A stretch of 64,000 nt of DNA from Sphingomonas jatrophae (GCF_900113315.1 NZ_FOZG01000001.1:1736001-1800000); one strand, 5' to 3'. Numbered from the stretch's first letter, positions 18,127-27,574 are shown. A program made the numbers and translations. The notes: generated by a model from the letters alone, not told the origin.

Positions 18127-19149
18127 GTGGCGGCGGTGCCGGACACCGAGCGTGACGCGGACGGCATCGTCCTCGTCACCGGCGGCGCGGGCTTCCTCGG
18201 CAGCCATGTCGTCCGCCGCCTCGTCGCGGATGGCCGCCGGGTCCGCGTCTTCGTACGGCCCACGACCAACGTCGAGGGGCTGGCCGGCCTGCCGGTCGAA
18301 TGGGCCTATGGCGACGTGACGGACCGCGAGGCGGTGGCGGCCGCCGTCGCCGGCTGCACCAGCATCATCCACTGCGTCGTCAACACGCAGGCATGGCTGC
18401 GCGACCCGGCGCCGATGCGGCGGGTGAATGTGGATGGCCTCGCCACCGTGATGGACGCGGCGCTCACAGAGGGCGTGCGCCGCTTCGTCCTCACCAGCAC
18501 CATCGCCACGATCGGCCGCAATTCGAGCGGCGTCTCGACCGAGCGGGACCGGTTCAACTTTCCCGAGAAGGCCGGCCCCTACATCCGCATCCGCGTAGAG
18601 GCGGAGCAGCTGTTCGATCGCTACGTTGCCGAGCGGGGCCTGCCCGGCATCGCGATGAACGTCGCCAACACCTATGGCCCGGGCGACTACGCGGCGACGC
18701 CGCACGGCCGCCTGCTGTGGGCGGCGGCATCGGGCAAGCTGCCCTTCGCGGTCGCGGCGGGCCTCGCCTGCGTCGGCGTCGAGGATGCGGCGGACGCAAT
18801 GATCCTAGCCGAGCGCAAGGGCCGCATCGGTGAGCGCTACATCGTGTCCGATAGCTGGCTGACGCAGCACGATCTCTACCGCATCGCCGCGGATCAGGCG
18901 GGATCGACGCGCCGCATCCGGACGATGCCGCTCGCCCTGCTCTACGCGCTCGGCTTCGTCGCGGATTGCGTGTCGACGTTGCGGCGCCGCGGCAGCCAGC
19001 TCTCCGTCCAGTCCGCCCGACTGACGCACATCATCAACGACATGGACGCGACCAAGGCGCGAACCGAACTCGGCTGGTCGCCCCAGCCGGTCGAACGCTC
19101 GATCCGTGCGGCTGTGGATTTCTACCGCGAGCGTTACGCGCCCACCTAG
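18127..19149 (+). CDS. NAD-dependent epimerase/dehydratase (extended SDR)
   Basis: A 340-residue extended SDR with TGGAGFLGSH near residue 18, resembling 3beta-HSD/dihydroflavonol-reductase-like proteins. The catalytic tyrosine is Tyr152, but the residue four places on is Arg156 instead of lysine (PYIRIRVEAE). Translation is taken to start at the GTG that directly follows the TAG of the TonB receptor, so the two are coupled; a second GTG nine bases later is possible. The pairing with a receptor suggests early oxidation of the imported compound. Confidence 0.83.
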   Translation: MAAVPDTERDADGIVLVTGGAGFLGSHVVRRLVADGRRVRVFVRPTTNVEGLAGLPVEWAYGDVTDREAVAAAVAGCTSIIHCVVNTQAWLRDPAPMRRVNVDGLATVMDAALTEGVRRFVLTSTIATIGRNSSGVSTERDRFNFPEKAGPYIRIRVEAEQLFDRYVAERGLPGIAMNVANTYGPGDYAATPHGRLLWAAASGKLPFAVAAGLACVGVEDAADAMILAERKGRIGERYIVSDSWLTQHDLYRIAADQAGSTRRIRTMPLALLYALGFVADCVSTLRRRGSQLSVQSARLTHIINDMDATKARTELGWSPQPVERSIRAAVDFYRERYAPT

Positions 19150-19152
19150 GCC

Positions 19153-20037
19153 TCAGTGCGCGACGATCCCGGCGCGTCCGTGCAGCCGGGCATAGGCCTG
19201 CGGCGACACGCCCGCACGGCGCCGGAAGGCGACCGCGAAGTTGGACGCGCAGGAAAAGCCCAGCCGCCACGCGACTTCCTTGATCAGCAGATCCTCCCCC
19301 GCCAGCAGCGCGCAGGCGCGCTGGAAGCGAACATCCTCGATATAGCTGTGCAGCGTCTGGCCGGTGCTGCGCCGAAAGCTGCGATTGACGTGGCGCGAGC
19401 TGTAGCCGAGCAGCGCGCCGACATCCGCAAGCGACGGCGCGCGCGACGCCGCGTGGATATAGTCGGTCAGCATCGCCATCTGCGCGGGCGACAGCCCCGC
19501 TCCGACGCGCGCCGGCCGAACGGCGCCTTGGAGATGGCGGGCCAGCTCGACGATCAGCGCGTGACCGATCGCCTCGGCATAGGCAGCGGCGGCGAAGCCC
19601 GGCGCGGCCAGCTCGCGGCCGAGCGACTCCAGCAGCAGCCGGGCGGCGCGCCCTCGCACATCGGTGCAGGCGTCGAGCTCGCCGCGGGTCGCGAAATGGT
19701 CCCGCCCGCTGATCTGGCTGAGCAGAGCGGGCGTGAACTGGCAGCGCACCGCATCCACCCGGCCGCCGTCCCCGCGCACCTCCATCGGCACACCCGCCGG
19801 CATCGTGACGATGCGGCCGATCTGTCGGAAGGCGGAGCCCGCCCCCCGACTGCGGAAGCGCGCCATGGTCGGCGCGCGATCCCGCACATGGCGGAAATTG
19901 TAGAGCGCCAGCGTGTGCAGCGTCTCGGTGAAGACCTGCTCCACATAGGGTGGATGATCGAGGCTCTGGAGCTCGGCGACGAGGTCGACCGTCTCGATCC
20001 GCCTCCCGCTGGACGGAGTGGTGCTGCCCGGTGCCAT
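19153..20037 (-). CDS. AraC-family transcriptional regulator (paralogue)
   Basis: A 294-residue AraC protein with an N-terminal sensor region (GRIVTMPAGVPMEVRG) and a C-terminal double HTH (SLADVGALLGYSSRHVNRSF and LGFSCASNFAVAFRR). It is clearly related to the regulator at 11464; the second HTH differs at only a few positions. The start at 20037 follows GGGAGGG. It is divergent from the operon starting at 20236 across 198 bp and is the natural candidate to control it. That spacer shows no clear palindrome. Confidence 0.9.
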   Translation of the reverse strand: MAPGSTTPSSGRRIETVDLVAELQSLDHPPYVEQVFTETLHTLALYNFRHVRDRAPTMARFRSRGAGSAFRQIGRIVTMPAGVPMEVRGDGGRVDAVRCQFTPALLSQISGRDHFATRGELDACTDVRGRAARLLLESLGRELAAPGFAAAAYAEAIGHALIVELARHLQGAVRPARVGAGLSPAQMAMLTDYIHAASRAPSLADVGALLGYSSRHVNRSFRRSTGQTLHSYIEDVRFQRACALLAGEDLLIKEVAWRLGFSCASNFAVAFRRRAGVSPQAYARLHGRAGIVAH

Positions 20038-20235
20038 GCTGCCCTCCCTCGATGGATTCCGATGCTTCGCCGAATTCCTGGACACCAATCTATGCCTTTG
20101 CCGCACCGCGTCCAGCCCGCGGCGAAGATGGCCGGATATCGAAATCGTGCCGCCGCAGCGGCCATGCTTCGCCTTTCGCTGCGGCGAGCACCATGGGAGC
20201 AACGCGCCTTACGGGCGGCGGAGGAGGGATGGTGC

Positions 20236-21078
20236 ATGCGCACCGGCTATGTCGGTCTCGGCAATATCGGCGCACCCATGGCGCACCGGCTGGCCGATGC
20301 GACCGACTGCCTGGTGCATGACGTGTCGCCCGCCGCCGCTGCAGCCTTCTCCAGCAAGGCGCAGTGGTCAGCGAGCCCGGCCGAGATGGGCAAGGCCGCC
20401 ACCTTCGTCGCCGTCTGCGTGCGGGACGACGGCGATGTGCGGCGCGTGGTCGACGGCGCGGACGGCCTGCTGCGGACGATGCGCTCGGGCCTGATCGTCA
20501 TCCACAGCACCGTCGCGCCCGCCACGGTCGTCGATCTTGCCGGCCAAGCCGCGGCGTGCGGCGTCACCCTGCTCGACGCGGCCGTCACCGGCGGCCCGGA
20601 CGGCGCAGCGCGGGGCGAGCTGCTGGTGATGGTCGGCGGCAGCGACGAGGCGGTGGCCGCCGCCACGCCGCCGCTCCGCATCTATTGCAGCCACATCGTC
20701 CATGCCGGCGCGCCGGGTGCGGGCATGGCGCTGAAGATCTGCAACAATCTGGTGACCTATATCGAGCTGGCGGCCGCGCTTGAGGCCTATCGGCTCGCCG
20801 ACGCACTCGGCCTCGACCCTGAGAAGCTGACCGAGACGATGAGCGCCAACGGCAATCTCACGCCATCCATGGCCAAGTTCATCGACCATCGCCGGAGCGG
20901 CCCCGATCGGATCGGACGGGAGGCGTTCACCGCCTCGCAGCACGCGCTCGTCATGCTCGGCCACAAGGATCTCGCGCTCGCCGCGCAGGTCGCGGCGGAC
21001 GGCGGCCCGGCGCTGACGACGACGGGCCATGTCGCGGCCGAGTTCGAACGCATCATCATGGAAGGCATCGGTCGATGA
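20236..21078 (+). CDS. 3-hydroxyisobutyrate dehydrogenase-family protein
   Basis: A 280-residue beta-hydroxyacid dehydrogenase. The N-terminal NAD motif is GLGNIG at residues 7-12, the substrate loop reads DAAVTGGPDGAARG, and the catalytic lysine lies in GMALKICNN (GxxxKxxxN). It should oxidise a beta-hydroxy acid or a related alcohol, or reduce a semialdehyde. The ATG follows GGAGGAGGG. Its stop overlaps the aldehyde dehydrogenase start by 4 bp, giving a tightly coupled operon of three oxidoreductases. Confidence 0.87.
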   Translation: MRTGYVGLGNIGAPMAHRLADATDCLVHDVSPAAAAAFSSKAQWSASPAEMGKAATFVAVCVRDDGDVRRVVDGADGLLRTMRSGLIVIHSTVAPATVVDLAGQAAACGVTLLDAAVTGGPDGAARGELLVMVGGSDEAVAAATPPLRIYCSHIVHAGAPGAGMALKICNNLVTYIELAAALEAYRLADALGLDPEKLTETMSANGNLTPSMAKFIDHRRSGPDRIGREAFTASQHALVMLGHKDLALAAQVAADGGPALTTTGHVAAEFERIIMEGIGR

Positions 21079-22538
21079 GCCTTTATCCCCCCTCGCTCCT
21101 CTATATCGGCGGCGCGCTGCGGGCCGCGGAGGGCGACCGGCGCTACGACAATGTCGCGCCGGCCACGCGCACCGTGGTCGGCCAGGCGGCGGATGCGAGC
21201 GCCGAGGACCTAGATGCCGCCATCGCCGCCGCACGCACCGCGTTCGACGATACGTCCTGGTCGACCGACGTGGCGCTCCGCGTCGCCTGGCTGGAGCAGC
21301 TCCAGGCCAAGCTGGCGGAGCTGGCCGACACGCATCGCGCGCGCATCGCGGCGGAAACGGGCGCGACGATCGGCGTCACGCGGGCGGTGGGGCTCGATAC
21401 GCCGATCGCGATGATGCGCTGGACGATCGATCTCGCCCGCCGCTACGCCTATGAGCGCGACATCGGCGTCGATGCGACCATGGGCGTGCCCAGCCGGCGG
21501 CTGGTGGTGAAGGAAGCAGCCGGCGTCGTCGCCGCGATCACGCCTTGGAACATGCCGGTGCAGATCAACCTCGCCAAGCTGACCGCGGCGCTGGCGGCCG
21601 GCTGTACCGTCGTGCTGAAGCCGGCGCCCGAGACGCCCTGGTCCGCCATGCTGATCGGCGAGGCGGCGGCGGCGATCGGCCTCCCCGCCGGCGTGCTCAA
21701 CGTCGTGACGAGTGGCGACAAGGCGGCGCTCGGCGAGCAGCTCGTCACCGATCCGCGCATCGACGTGATCTCGTTCACCGGCTCGACCGCGACGGGCAAG
21801 CGGATCATGGCCGCCGCCGCGACGACGCTGAAGCGCGTCTTCCTCGAACTGGGCGGCAAGTCGGCCAACATCGTGCTCGACGACGCGCCCTTCCCCGATG
21901 CGCTCTACAGTGCGCTCGCCGTCTGCTACCATGCCGGCCAGGGCTGCTCGCTGCCGACGCGCATCCTGCTGCCGCGCAGCCGTTACGACGAGGCGGTGGA
22001 AACGCTGCGCATGCTGTTCGAAACCATGGGCTATGGCGATCCCGATAGCGAGGAGCAGATCCTCGGCCCCGTCGCGTCCGAGGCGCACTATGAGCGCGTG
22101 CTCGGCTATATCCGCCTCGGGCAGGAGGAAGGCGCGCGGCTGGTCACGGGGGGCGCGGCGGAGAGCTTGGCCGGCTTCTACATCAAGCCGACGCTGTTCG
22201 CCGACGTGCGCAACGACATGCGGATCGCGCAGGAGGAGATATTCGGCCCCGTGCTGGTCGCCATACCGCATGACGGTGACGACGATGCGGTGCGCATCGC
22301 CAACGATTCGCTCTACGGCCTCGGCGGCGCGGTGCAGTCGGCCGATCCGGCGCGCGCGCTGGCGGTGGCGCGGCGCATCCGCACCGGCTCGCTCAACGTC
22401 AACGCCGCCAACATGTTCGGCGCGGACGCGCCCTTCGGCGGATACAAGCAGAGCGGCATCGGCCGCGAAATGGGCGTCGAGGGCTTCGAGGAATATCTTC
22501 AGACCAAGACCATCGCCATTCCGGCGGAGGCGGCATGA
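21075..22538 (+). CDS. NAD(P)-dependent aldehyde dehydrogenase
   Basis: A 487-residue member of the aldehyde dehydrogenase superfamily. The general base Glu258 (LELGGKS) and catalytic Cys291 (GQGCSLPTR) are in place, as is the ITPWNMP region. It should oxidise an aldehyde to a carboxylic acid. It overlaps the preceding and following genes by 4 bp each (ATGA), so the SDR, this enzyme and the hydroxyacid dehydrogenase probably work on consecutive alcohol, aldehyde and acid stages. Confidence 0.92.
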   Translation: MSLYPPSLLYIGGALRAAEGDRRYDNVAPATRTVVGQAADASAEDLDAAIAAARTAFDDTSWSTDVALRVAWLEQLQAKLAELADTHRARIAAETGATIGVTRAVGLDTPIAMMRWTIDLARRYAYERDIGVDATMGVPSRRLVVKEAAGVVAAITPWNMPVQINLAKLTAALAAGCTVVLKPAPETPWSAMLIGEAAAAIGLPAGVLNVVTSGDKAALGEQLVTDPRIDVISFTGSTATGKRIMAAAATTLKRVFLELGGKSANIVLDDAPFPDALYSALAVCYHAGQGCSLPTRILLPRSRYDEAVETLRMLFETMGYGDPDSEEQILGPVASEAHYERVLGYIRLGQEEGARLVTGGAAESLAGFYIKPTLFADVRNDMRIAQEEIFGPVLVAIPHDGDDDAVRIANDSLYGLGGAVQSADPARALAVARRIRTGSLNVNAANMFGADAPFGGYKQSGIGREMGVEGFEEYLQTKTIAIPAEAA

Positions 22539-23305
22539 GCGCGGCGGGCAAGGTCATCGTCGTCACTGGCGCGGCACGCAACATGGGCTATCACACCGCC
22601 GCGGCGCTGGTGCGGCGGGGTGCGCGCGTCGCGATCATCGCGCGCGATGCCGATGCGGTGGCGGCGGCGTGCGCCTCGTTCGGCGAGGCGGCGGACGTGC
22701 TCGGCATCGCCGCCGAAGTCTCCACCCCGTCCGAGATTGAGCGCGTGCTGGCCGAGACTGCGGCGCATTTCGGCGGCATCGACGGCATCGTCAACAATGC
22801 CGGCGTCGCCTACCCCAACAGCATCGACAAGCTGGACGACGCACAGGTGCTGGAACAGGTGGGCATCAACTTCCTTGCCCCCATCTATGCCGCCCGCGCG
22901 GTGATCCCCTATCTGCGGGCGCGCGGTGGCGGGCGGATCGTCAACGTGTCTTCCGCCACCACGCGGGCACCGGGATCGTTCAGCCACCTGTCCATCTATG
23001 GCGCGACGAAGGCCGGCCTCGAATATTTCACCGAGGAGCTGCGCCACGAGGTGCAGCAGGACGATATCGCCGTCACCTGCTTCATCCCGGGCGACACCAG
23101 CACGGGCTTCGGCAAATCTTGGGCGCCGGAGGCGATTGCCGCGGCCTATGCCGACTGGCTGGATCGCGGGCCCTATTGGAACGGGATGATGCCGGTCGAG
23201 GTGGTGGGCGAGGAGATCGCGCACATGTTCGACCTGCCCGACAATGTCACGATTGAGGTGACGATGATCCGTCCGGTCGGCCGCAGCCCCAAGGCGCTGG
23301 AATAG
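22535..23305 (+). CDS. SDR oxidoreductase
   Basis: A 256-residue classical SDR with TGAARNMG, NNAGVAYP and Tyr-x3-Lys (YGATK) all present, so it should be active. The ATG overlaps the aldehyde dehydrogenase stop by 4 bp. As the third gene of this operon it may form the aldehyde or ketone that the neighbours use. An 86-bp spacer separates it from the MFS gene. Confidence 0.9.
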   Translation: MSAAGKVIVVTGAARNMGYHTAAALVRRGARVAIIARDADAVAAACASFGEAADVLGIAAEVSTPSEIERVLAETAAHFGGIDGIVNNAGVAYPNSIDKLDDAQVLEQVGINFLAPIYAARAVIPYLRARGGGRIVNVSSATTRAPGSFSHLSIYGATKAGLEYFTEELRHEVQQDDIAVTCFIPGDTSTGFGKSWAPEAIAAAYADWLDRGPYWNGMMPVEVVGEEIAHMFDLPDNVTIEVTMIRPVGRSPKALE

Positions 23306-23391
23306 CCCCGCGTAGCCACAGCCTTGCGGTGCGTCGCATTTTGGGGGCATGCTCCGCCGAACAGCCCGTCGCTGCGGCGTCCGGGCGTGGG

Positions 23392-24639
23392 ATGACGGGC
23401 ACAGCCCGCAATGCCGCAGGCAGGAGAGAGACGCTGTCGGACCTACAGTCGCGCACGCAGGCGGCCGCGACCGCGCATCCGCCCAAGGCCGGGCTCTGGC
23501 TGATCGCGCTGCTGCTCACCGGCGCTGTCTATTCGGGGCTGATCTTCGTCGTCGTCGGGCCGATCCTGCCGTCGCTGGCGCAGCATTTCGGCCAGGCGCG
23601 CGGCGGCGACGTGCTGGCGCAATGGGTCATGACCGCGCCCGCCATCGGCCTCGTCGTCGGGGGCCTGAGCGGCGGCTGGCTCCTCGCCCGTTTCGGTGCA
23701 GCGCGGCTGCTGCCGGCTCTGCTGCTCGTCTATGGCATTGCGGGCAGCGCGGGGGCGTTCCTCGAGAATGCGAGCGTGCTGCTCGCCAGCCGCTTCGTCA
23801 TCGGTCTGTGCGCGGTGGTGCTGTCGCTCGGCACGACGGTGCTGATCGCGGAGCAGTTCGGCGATGCGGCGCGTGCGCGGATGCTCGGCTACAAGAATGC
23901 GATCGCTGCTGGCACGAGCATCGTCGGCATGCTGTTCGCCGGGCAGATCGCAGATGCTTATGGCTGGCGCGCCGCCTTCCTGCTCTACGGCGTGGCGCTG
24001 CTGTTCGTCGTGCCCGCTCTGCTGACGCTGCCGCGCCGGGTCGAGCCCGCCACGGATCAGCCGGGCGCCCGCCTGTTCGCGCCGCTGCCTGCAGGCCGGC
24101 TGATCTATCCCGGCACGATCCTGTTTGGCATCCTCGTCATGGCGCCGCTCACCCAATTGCCCTTCCTGCTGCGCGAGATCGGCGTTGAGGGCGCGGGCAC
24201 GCTGTCGCGCATCCTGATGTTCACCTCGGTCGGCAGCACGGTGGGCGCGTTCGTTTACGGGCGGTTGTTCGCACTGGCGGGGCCCGTCGGCACCCTGGTC
24301 GCCAACATGGGCCTGTGGGCGATCGGCATGCTGACGCTGGGGACGACCGGCTCCGTTGCGCAGACCATCGTCGGGTGCCTGATCTGCGGGATCGCCGGGG
24401 GCATGTTCGTCGTCCACATGGCCAATCTGCTGGTCGGCCGCGTCGCGGCGGGGGACCGCGCCAATGCAATCGGGCTGCTCTATGTCGCGCTGTTCGCGGG
24501 CGATTTCCTGACGCCGCTGGTGCTGGTGCCGCTCGCCTCCGCGTTCGGGCGGCACACCACCTTCCTGCTGCTGGCGATCCCCTGCGTGCTGACCGCCGCG
24601 GCGGCGCTGACCCTGCTGCGCCGCGCCCGCTCGGCCTAG
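23392..24639 (+). CDS. MFS transporter
   Basis: A protein of up to 415 residues with about 12 predicted membrane spans. The first span is around LWLIALLLTGAVYSG and the second half starts near GRLIYPGTILFG. The family moves small solutes across the inner membrane; here uptake of a substrate or efflux of an intermediate is likely. The start is uncertain: ATG 23392 gives a polar leader of about 30 residues, while AGGAGAG at 23422 sits five bases before an in-frame CTG at 23434. It overlaps the convergent flavoprotein gene by 4 bp. Confidence 0.85.
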   Translation: MTGTARNAAGRRETLSDLQSRTQAAATAHPPKAGLWLIALLLTGAVYSGLIFVVVGPILPSLAQHFGQARGGDVLAQWVMTAPAIGLVVGGLSGGWLLARFGAARLLPALLLVYGIAGSAGAFLENASVLLASRFVIGLCAVVLSLGTTVLIAEQFGDAARARMLGYKNAIAAGTSIVGMLFAGQIADAYGWRAAFLLYGVALLFVVPALLTLPRRVEPATDQPGARLFAPLPAGRLIYPGTILFGILVMAPLTQLPFLLREIGVEGAGTLSRILMFTSVGSTVGAFVYGRLFALAGPVGTLVANMGLWAIGMLTLGTTGSVAQTIVGCLICGIAGGMFVVHMANLLVGRVAAGDRANAIGLLYVALFAGDFLTPLVLVPLASAFGRHTTFLLLAIPCVLTAAAALTLLRRARSA

Positions 24640-26351
24640 ACGTTCGCCTTGGCGACATGGCGGGCGGCGCGGCGGCCGGAGAAGACGCAATCGGCATAGG
24701 ATAGGCCGCTGACATAGGTCTGCGACGCGATGCCGACGGCGCACCGCCCCGCCGCGTAAAGGCCCTGGATCGGCTTGCCTTTTGGATCGAGCACCAGCCC
24801 CGTCTCCTCCTCGACCCGAAGCCCGCCGAAGCTGATGACGGGCAGCGGCAGGAAGCGGCTGTTGACCGATATGTCCATCGCGTAGAATGGCCCCTCGGCG
24901 ATCGGCTGCATGTCCGCCGGCTCCTTGCCGAACGCGTCGGCCGCCTCGCCCCGCGCCGCGCGGTTATAGTCGTCCACCGTCTTCGCCAGCACCTTGGGGT
25001 CGAAGCCCATCTTCGCCGCCAGCGCGTCCAGCGTCGGCGCCTTCTTGTAGTTGAACATGAGGTTCAAGAGCGTCACGTCACGCTGAAACGGCACCAGGAT
25101 CGGATCGCGCGACTGTTTGAACGCGGCCTTCCGCGCCGCCGCATCATAGACGATCCACGCGCGCCCGCCTTGCCGGTCGCCGATATGCTCGCCCAGCGTC
25201 GCGCCATAGACCGTCTCGTCGACGAAGCGCTCCCCCTTGGCGTTGACCACGATCGCATCCGCCCAGGCCTTGGGCGGGTTGATGAAGCGCCATGCGCTGA
25301 TCTTGCTCATCAGCGCAGTCGATCCGCCCGCGGACAGGCCGAGATAGATGCCCGATCCCTGATCGCCGAGCGTGCCGTTCGGCATCCCCTCGCGGTAATC
25401 GGGCGCGTGCTCGGCCACCATCTTCGGGTTCATGATATAGCCGCCCGCGCTCAGCAGCACGCCTTCGCGCGCGCGGATCCAGCGTTCGGTGCGGCCATGC
25501 GCCTCGATCGCCATGGCCTTCCTGAGATAATGGTTGCCGATGCCGATGGTGACGGCAGCGAACGGCAGGGCCGGCGGCAGCATCGCCAGATAGGTATTGG
25601 CGCGGTTGATGTAGGTGCTGAACCTCCGGGCATCGTCCGACCCCGGCGGGATGGAGAGCACGCGCACCCCGATCACCCGCCCGCTCGCATCCATCGCCAG
25701 CTGCCGCGCCTCGGTATGGCGGTGGAAGCGCATGCCGAGCTTCAGCGCCGCATCGCGCAGCGGCTCATAAATGGCGAAGCCCAGGCCCCAGGCCTTCTTG
25801 CCGTTACGCACGAACGCGCGGTGGCCGCGCGCGGCGGGCTTGGCGCGGCGGGCATAGTCGCCGACCAAAGTATTGTCCGGATGGTAGAGGAAGTAATCGA
25901 GCGGCGGATAGGACGCCTTCTTGCGCCACGTCTTGGAATTGAACGGGCCGCCGTGCGACAGGATCCAGTCCACCGTCGGCACGCTTTCGGCGACGAAGCG
26001 GCGCAATGTCGCATCCGACACGACCTCGCCCGCCTCGATCTTGAGATATTTGTACATCTCCTCGGGCGTATCCTCCTCGCCCGCTTCCTTCTGCACCGCG
26101 GTGCCGCCGCCGGCGTAGAAGATGCCGCCATTGGCCGCGGTCGATCCGCCGCCCTCGTAGCGATCCACCGCGATCACGCTGACGCCGCGCTCAGCTGCCT
26201 CCAGCGCCGCGGAGACGCCCGCACCACCCAGCCCGATGACGACCAGGTCGGCTTCCTCGTCCCAGCCATGCGCGTCGGGATCGTCGAGGATCAGCGGATC
26301 GTCGATCTCCAGCCCGAGCGTTCGGGCCTTGGCCGCGACGCCCGCGCTCAT
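24636..26351 (-). CDS. FAD-dependent oxidoreductase, fumarate reductase/KstD family
   Basis: A 571-residue flavoprotein with an N-terminal extension of about 30 residues before the FAD motif GLGGAG. The loop STAANGGIFYAGGG and the late RCAVGI region fit the fumarate reductase/KstD superfamily. It lacks the KstD Tyr-Pro-Gly; the equivalent region reads TYVSGLSYADCVFSG, so its reaction is likely to differ from the two KstD-like proteins at the left end. It may desaturate a ring or act on an enone. The ATG overlaps the stop of the upstream SDR by 4 bp. Confidence 0.83.
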   Translation of the reverse strand: MSAGVAAKARTLGLEIDDPLILDDPDAHGWDEEADLVVIGLGGAGVSAALEAAERGVSVIAVDRYEGGGSTAANGGIFYAGGGTAVQKEAGEEDTPEEMYKYLKIEAGEVVSDATLRRFVAESVPTVDWILSHGGPFNSKTWRKKASYPPLDYFLYHPDNTLVGDYARRAKPAARGHRAFVRNGKKAWGLGFAIYEPLRDAALKLGMRFHRHTEARQLAMDASGRVIGVRVLSIPPGSDDARRFSTYINRANTYLAMLPPALPFAAVTIGIGNHYLRKAMAIEAHGRTERWIRAREGVLLSAGGYIMNPKMVAEHAPDYREGMPNGTLGDQGSGIYLGLSAGGSTALMSKISAWRFINPPKAWADAIVVNAKGERFVDETVYGATLGEHIGDRQGGRAWIVYDAAARKAAFKQSRDPILVPFQRDVTLLNLMFNYKKAPTLDALAAKMGFDPKVLAKTVDDYNRAARGEAADAFGKEPADMQPIAEGPFYAMDISVNSRFLPLPVISFGGLRVEEETGLVLDPKGKPIQGLYAAGRCAVGIASQTYVSGLSYADCVFSGRRAARHVAKANV

Positions 26352-27121
26352 ACGCCGAACCCGCCCGAGACGGACAGTTGCTGCCCGGTGATGTAATTGG
26401 CGGCATTTGACGCAAGAAACACCGCGGCCGCGCCGATATCCTCGGGCTTGCCCCAGCGCGGCAGGCACAATTTGCCGTGCACGTCCCGCGTCCACGCTTC
26501 GTCGAACACGCCCTGCTTCTGCAATTCGAGGAACATGCCGGCCTCGATCACGCCGACCAGCACCGAATTGGCGCGGATGTTGTGCTTGCCCTCCTCCTTG
26601 GCGAGCCCACGGATCAGCGCCTCGTTCGCCGCCTTGGGCGCGACCGACAGGCCATCCATCGCCGGCCACCACCTGTCACCGGCGGAGCCGAGATGCACGA
26701 ACGATCCGCCGCCCTGTTCGCGGAAATGGGGAATGGCCACCTTGGTGGCGGTGAACAGGCCGAACACCTCGATCTCCAGCGCGCGGCGCCACTGGGCCTG
26801 CGTCATCTCCGCGATCAGCACCTGATCGACCAGCGGGCCTGCCCCCCAGACGATCGTGTGGACGCGGCCATGCGCCGCCACCACCGCATCGAAGGCGGCA
26901 CGCATGCTGTCCTCGTCGCGTGCGTCCAGCTGGTGCGCGGTGGCGCGCCCGCCCGCCGCCTCGATCTCGCGGCAGCGCGCCTCGGCAACGTCGCGCTTGC
27001 TGTGGTAGGCGATCGCCACGGCGCTGCCCGCACGCGCAAAGGCATCGCACACGCCCTGCCCGATCCCGCCGCTGCCGCCGAAGATCAGGGCCGCGCCTTG
27101 CGGAAACTGGTCTGCCATCAT
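26348..27121 (-). CDS. SDR-like protein with Ser in place of the catalytic Tyr
   Basis: A 257-residue SDR fold protein with FGGSGGIG for cofactor binding. The catalytic region reads Ser159-VAP-Lys163 where Tyr-x3-Lys is expected, and WGAGP replaces NNAG. The motif DGxSxxxKxAxEALIR is shared with the SDR at 32588. Two consecutive ATGs (27121, 27118) follow GGAG; the second has better spacing. Coupled to the flavoprotein by a 4-bp overlap, it may be an accessory or a non-standard reductase rather than a normal dehydrogenase. Confidence 0.82.
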   Translation of the reverse strand: MMADQFPQGAALIFGGSGGIGQGVCDAFARAGSAVAIAYHSKRDVAEARCREIEAAGGRATAHQLDARDEDSMRAAFDAVVAAHGRVHTIVWGAGPLVDQVLIAEMTQAQWRRALEIEVFGLFTATKVAIPHFREQGGGSFVHLGSAGDRWWPAMDGLSVAPKAANEALIRGLAKEEGKHNIRANSVLVGVIEAGMFLELQKQGVFDEAWTRDVHGKLCLPRWGKPEDIGAAAVFLASNAANYITGQQLSVSGGFGV

Positions 27122-27137
27122 CTTCTCCGATTGTTTG

Positions 27138-27560
27138 CTATGCTTGGGCGGCCGGACGCTGGCCGCCGCAGAGGATGTCCGTCACCAGTTCGGTGTCCAT
27201 GAATTCCTTCATCTCGGTGATCCGGCCATCGCGCAGGTGGAACAGGAAGTGGTAATGGTTGGCATAATGCGCGCCGGAGACGTGCGCGCCCGAGGATGTC
27301 GCCTCCACCGCCACGCGGTCCTTCTCCGCCACCAGCCCGAGGATCTCGAAGCTGATGCCCTCCGGAAACACGTCGTAGATGCGGTTCGCCGCGGCGGCGA
27401 TGTCCGCCTTGGTGAAGCTGCCAGAGATGAGCGTGCCGCCCATCGTCGTCAGCACCATGTCGTCGGCGTAGAAGCCGAGCATCGTGTCCACGTCGCCCGC
27501 GCTCATCACCTCGAAGAAGCGCCGGACGATCGCCTTGTTGGTTGCGGCATCCGCCATCAT
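27138..27560 (-). CDS. SnoaL-like / NTF2-fold protein
   Basis: A 140-residue protein of the NTF2 superfamily (ketosteroid isomerase, SnoaL). The N-terminal pattern NKAIVRRFFEVMSAGDVDTMLGFYADD and the C-terminal MKEFMDTELV are typical. Family members isomerise or cyclise ring ketones, or bind such ligands. Two adjacent ATGs follow GGGAG; 27560 has the usual spacing. It lies between two SDR genes with 14- and 16-bp gaps, so it is part of the minus-strand operon 28339-24636. Confidence 0.85.
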   Translation of the reverse strand: MMADAATNKAIVRRFFEVMSAGDVDTMLGFYADDMVLTTMGGTLISGSFTKADIAAAANRIYDVFPEGISFEILGLVAEKDRVAVEATSSGAHVSGAHYANHYHFLFHLRDGRITEMKEFMDTELVTDILCGGQRPAAQA

Positions 27561-27574
27561 CACCCGTCTCCCGC

